DNA of 64,000 nucleotides, from positions 59,934-123,933 of the forward strand of contig NZ_JGYQ01000018.1 of assembly GCF_000741535.1 (NCBI RefSeq). Reading direction: 5' to 3'. The notes under the pieces are model-generated. The model was given only the letters and a program-made list of their open reading frames with translations. It was not told where the DNA came from and did no database searches. Shown in pieces: positions 61,738 through 64,000 of the stretch. Position 1 is the first letter of the stretch; every line of letters begins with the position of its first letter. The translations under genes and the position numbers were made by a program. The stretch is from Bifidobacterium boum (GTDB lineage Bacteria; Actinomycetota; Actinomycetes; Actinomycetales; Bifidobacteriaceae).

Positions 61738-62041
61738 TGGTAACGGCGCGTACTTTCATCGTACTCGTCCGCGATGGATGAGGACAGCATTGCGCGGCGC
61801 TGTGCTGCGACTGCGCGATCTGGGAGGCGTCTGCGGGACCGCACAGTATTCAGGGCATGCAATGCAGGTTTGCTCGTTGTGCCGGATTGCGCAGTGCGCA
61901 CCATAGCGAACTGTACAGGATTGCGACACGCACGGAATCATCTGCAGCATAGGGGCATCCGCAGTCCGCTTGCCGCCTGCTTATCGTCCGCTGGCCGTCC
62001 ACTGCGTTGTGACTTCCGCAGATGGTTCTTCGTCGATTCCG
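61738..62041. other. 304-base gap
   Basis: Holds the promoter of the minus-strand membrane-protein gene. The frame of that gene stays open to 61904 but without a better start. Nothing else is seen. Confidence 0.4.
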
Positions 62042-63301
62042 TCAGTCGACCACGCACGTTCCTGCGTGCGCTGACGCCGCCGCCTGGTCGGTCTGTTCAT
62101 TCATCGCATATGCCGGGAAGCTTGCGCCAGCGCTGTTCAAGGTGTCACGGTTTGCGCCCAGATACATCACCGCATAAGAATTCGTCATACCTTCGATCTC
62201 GACGTGAAGCGGCGGGACAACCGTGTCGCAACGCGAATACACGAGATAATGGGCGATTTCATGGCGAAGCTCATCAAGATACTGTGGGGAACGGACGACA
62301 TACGGATACGCTTCATGGCCGGTATTGACGAATACGGTATCGGTTTTCTCCTCGCAATACGCTGCAAACGTATACTGATCAGTAGTCATCGAAGGACAGT
62401 AGTTTCCGATGCCCTGGAAATCGTAGTCAGCGTGCAACCCGGCAATCGAGAGCATCTGCTCCCCCGACTGCATATAGGTGCCGTCCTGTCCTGGCTGCCC
62501 TTGGAATGCCGCAATCTGCTGTTCAATGGTGTCTAATTGTTGTGGTGATGGCGCGTGATGGCTTTCATCTTGACTGAAGACGATTTCGAAATAGGAACCT
62601 GTCGCCGTGGTATTCGTCTCGATTGATATGCGGTACGCCCGGTTGATTTTGAAATCGTATTCGAGCTGATGCAGGTCCGTGAGCTTCGCATTGTAGTAGG
62701 TCGTCGCAGCGTCGCGGTTCATGGAGCGCCGCGCATCACCGTAGGATGTCGCTTCCAGCATGCGGTCCAAAGTCTTGAGCCATGTGTCAATCGCTGATTG
62801 CGCATCTGGGAGCGCCTTGACGTATTCGTTGATCTGTGCCGCCGGCATGGCATGGTACTTGTCATGCATGGCTTTGATTTCGTTGACATACTGACGGTAT
62901 TGGTCGGATGAATCATATCGGTAGCCGATAATCCCCGTCGAATCGGATGAATCCGATGATGCTGAGTCAGTGACGTCTTGTTGGGGTTGCGAAGAACTGC
63001 CGGAGGAAGGCCGCGACGATGGCATACCTTGCGCATAGGTGATGGATGTATCGCGGGACGGATCCGATGACGGCTTGATGACGCCGGCCTTGACCAGCCC
63101 ACCAAGTACCAGGCAAATTGTCAGAATCACTGTGCATATGTGATCTAGGACAGAGCCATTGGACCAAGGCAGAAATGTTGACGTTGACCTGTCATGTCTG
63201 GCATGATATCCCCCATGATGACGTTGGGATCCGCCCATGCTCATATGCGGTGAGAAAATCTCATGATACTCGTCGCTGTCGTTGTCATCATTGAAGCGCA
63301 T
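62042..63301 (-). CDS. Membrane-anchored putative metallopeptidase (HEIAH motif)
   Basis: 419 residues from the ATG at 63301 with a GGGGGA ribosome site. A polar, His/Asp-rich head of about 45 residues is followed by one membrane helix (HICTVILTICLVLGGLVKAGV). A Ser/Gln-rich linker leads to an extracytoplasmic domain. The sequence HEIAH lies at 347-351 with a downstream glutamate pair in EIEGMTNS at 368 and 370, the spacing of a zincin-type site. Cysteines near the end could form a disulfide. Substrate unknown, and metal binding is not shown. Confidence 0.75.
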   Translation of the reverse strand: MRFNDDNDSDEYHEIFSPHMSMGGSQRHHGGYHARHDRSTSTFLPWSNGSVLDHICTVILTICLVLGGLVKAGVIKPSSDPSRDTSITYAQGMPSSRPSSGSSSQPQQDVTDSASSDSSDSTGIIGYRYDSSDQYRQYVNEIKAMHDKYHAMPAAQINEYVKALPDAQSAIDTWLKTLDRMLEATSYGDARRSMNRDAATTYYNAKLTDLHQLEYDFKINRAYRISIETNTTATGSYFEIVFSQDESHHAPSPQQLDTIEQQIAAFQGQPGQDGTYMQSGEQMLSIAGLHADYDFQGIGNYCPSMTTDQYTFAAYCEEKTDTVFVNTGHEAYPYVVRSPQYLDELRHEIAHYLVYSRCDTVVPPLHVEIEGMTNSYAVMYLGANRDTLNSAGASFPAYAMNEQTDQAAASAHAGTCVVD

Positions 63302-63684
63302 GCATTCCCCCAGTGGCAGTCGCATATCATTCTCAAATACTTATATACGGGACATCATACTACTGTTGGAAGCTGATATTCAGATGCCACTCAGCCAATC
63401 CGAGGCTGTTTCAGCTCACCATGAATCCTGACTAATCGCTTGTTGCAAGCATAGACGGTTGATGTCTTGTCACAAACCGCGCCTACCGTGCCGCGTGTGC
63501 GTTCATGTGTTCCGGTTTCCGGTTATCGTGCCGCGGGTCGGTGTGAGGACGCGGGTTGTCAAGGGGGCGTGCGTGGGTCTGTCGGTGTCGTCGTCTGTTG
63601 TGTGCGCGCTGGTGTCCGGCTGTCAAGCGGGTGTCCTGTGTGTGTCCGGGGTCTGTTGTGTGTGGGGTTTCCGGTGGTATGGGG
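63302..63684. other. 383-base gap downstream of the rRNA operon
   Basis: GT-rich on the plus strand and free of a credible gene; apparent frames owe their length to base composition. On the minus strand two TTGACA hexamers occur (63557-63562 and 63621-63626) without convincing -10 boxes at the right distance. Confidence 0.5.
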
Positions 63685-63720
63685 ACGGCCCCGGCAGGGT
63701 TTTGATCCTGTCGGGGCCGT
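63685..63720 (-). terminator. rRNA operon terminator
   Basis: 14-bp inverted repeat acggccccggcagg / cctgtcggggccgt (one G-T pair) with an 8-base loop, just downstream of the 5S gene on the minus strand. Confidence 0.8.
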
Positions 63721-63734
63721 CGTGTTACGTGTTG

Positions 63735-63852
63735 GTGCGGCGGCGTGCTACTCTCCCACATCCTGTCGGGTGCAGTACCATCGCCGTGCCAGGTCTTCGC
63801 TTCCGGGTTCGGAATGGGTCCGGGCGTCTCCCCTGGGCCATGGCCGCCGCAA
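63735..63852 (-). rRNA. rrf: 5S ribosomal RNA
   Basis: On the minus strand the sequence has the 5S landmarks: GGCGGCCATGGCCCAGGGGA, then ACGCCCGGACCCATTCCGAACCCGGAAG, GATGGTACTGCA and GTGGGAGAGTAGCACGCCGCCGC. The terminal stem GCGGCGG/CCGCCGC pairs the two ends. End points are accurate to a few bases. Confidence 0.95.
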
Positions 63853-64000
63853 ATCTGTGATTGTCATCCCGGGGATCCTTGTCGGGTGTTCCCGGGGGTT
63901 TGTGTGGTGGGTTGGGGACCGGATGGTGGACGCGTGTGTGTGCTGAAGGATTCGTGGTGTGATGCGCGGGGTGTCTCCCCGTCATCCGAGTAATGCTTGT
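63853..64000 (-). other. 23S-5S spacer (23S 3' end possibly just inside the edge)
   Basis: Sequence between the 5S gene and the window edge, where the 3' end of a minus-strand 23S gene is expected. It contains a short stem (GATGACGGGG / CCCCGCGCATC on the minus strand, near 63961-63983) that may belong to the processing stalk. I cannot locate the exact 23S end. Confidence 0.6.

Noticed and set aside
63557..63626. Tandem rRNA-type promoters (two TTGACA hexamers, minus strand)
   Set aside because: No -10 hexamer at 16-19 bases from either one, and there is no gene immediately downstream.
63459..63946. Plus-strand open frames overlapping the 5S region
   Set aside because: They read antisense through 5S rRNA and its terminator and consist of biased Val/Gly/Cys codons.

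Overview
This window is from a high-GC actinobacterium, and almost every recognisable gene fits Bifidobacterium. The indicators are the argCJBDFR/argGH layout, a roughly 930-residue LigA, fused ECF-transporter modules, a polyphosphate glucokinase and DUF3043/DUF4191 membrane proteins. Species cannot be settled by eye. The window starts inside recN and ends in the 23S-5S spacer of an rRNA operon. No tRNA gene was recognised.

Region 1 (1-12 kb). recN, nadK, tlyA, a HAD phosphatase, a TPR protein and tyrS all lie on the minus strand in the order known from Mycobacterium tuberculosis. A plus-strand potassium-uptake pair (TrkH/KtrB and TrkA/KtrA) and a bactofilin-like gene sit between nadK and tlyA. 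A small membrane protein and an HD-domain protein follow tyrS.

Region 2 (12-27 kb). Arginine biosynthesis runs on the minus strand as argC-J-B-D-F-R, then a terminator and an operator-bearing promoter, then argG-argH. Upstream are a DUF4190-type membrane protein and trmH(tsnR)-pheS-pheT.

Region 3 (27-36 kb) is the most accessory part. It holds a 73-nt-period array of imperfect palindromes, a DUF436 protein and two unrecognised genes in one operon. Next come a thiamine-type ECF transporter (TPP riboswitch, two tandem YkoE S-components, one fused A-A-T protein) and a second, more decayed array of about 73 nt period.

Region 4 (36-50 kb): M20 dipeptidase, DUF3043, lpd, DUF4191, glnA, mrp, ligA and a 1176-residue protein of unknown function.

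Region 5 (50-64 kb): a large multi-spanning membrane protein coupled to an odd ABC ATPase, an aminotransferase, ppgK and a GT2 glycosyltransferase. Then an FMN riboswitch with ribU and a second fused A-A-T ECF protein, a DUF4186 protein, a small membrane protein, a membrane-anchored HEIAH protein, and 5S rRNA.

The core genes supply amino acids (arginine, glutamine), aminoacyl-tRNAs (Tyr, Phe), DNA repair and replication, and vitamin salvage (thiamine and riboflavin precursors under riboswitch control). The main unexplained elements are the two 73-nt arrays, the orphan pair at 28.3-30.0 kb and the degenerate ATPase at 52.6 kb.
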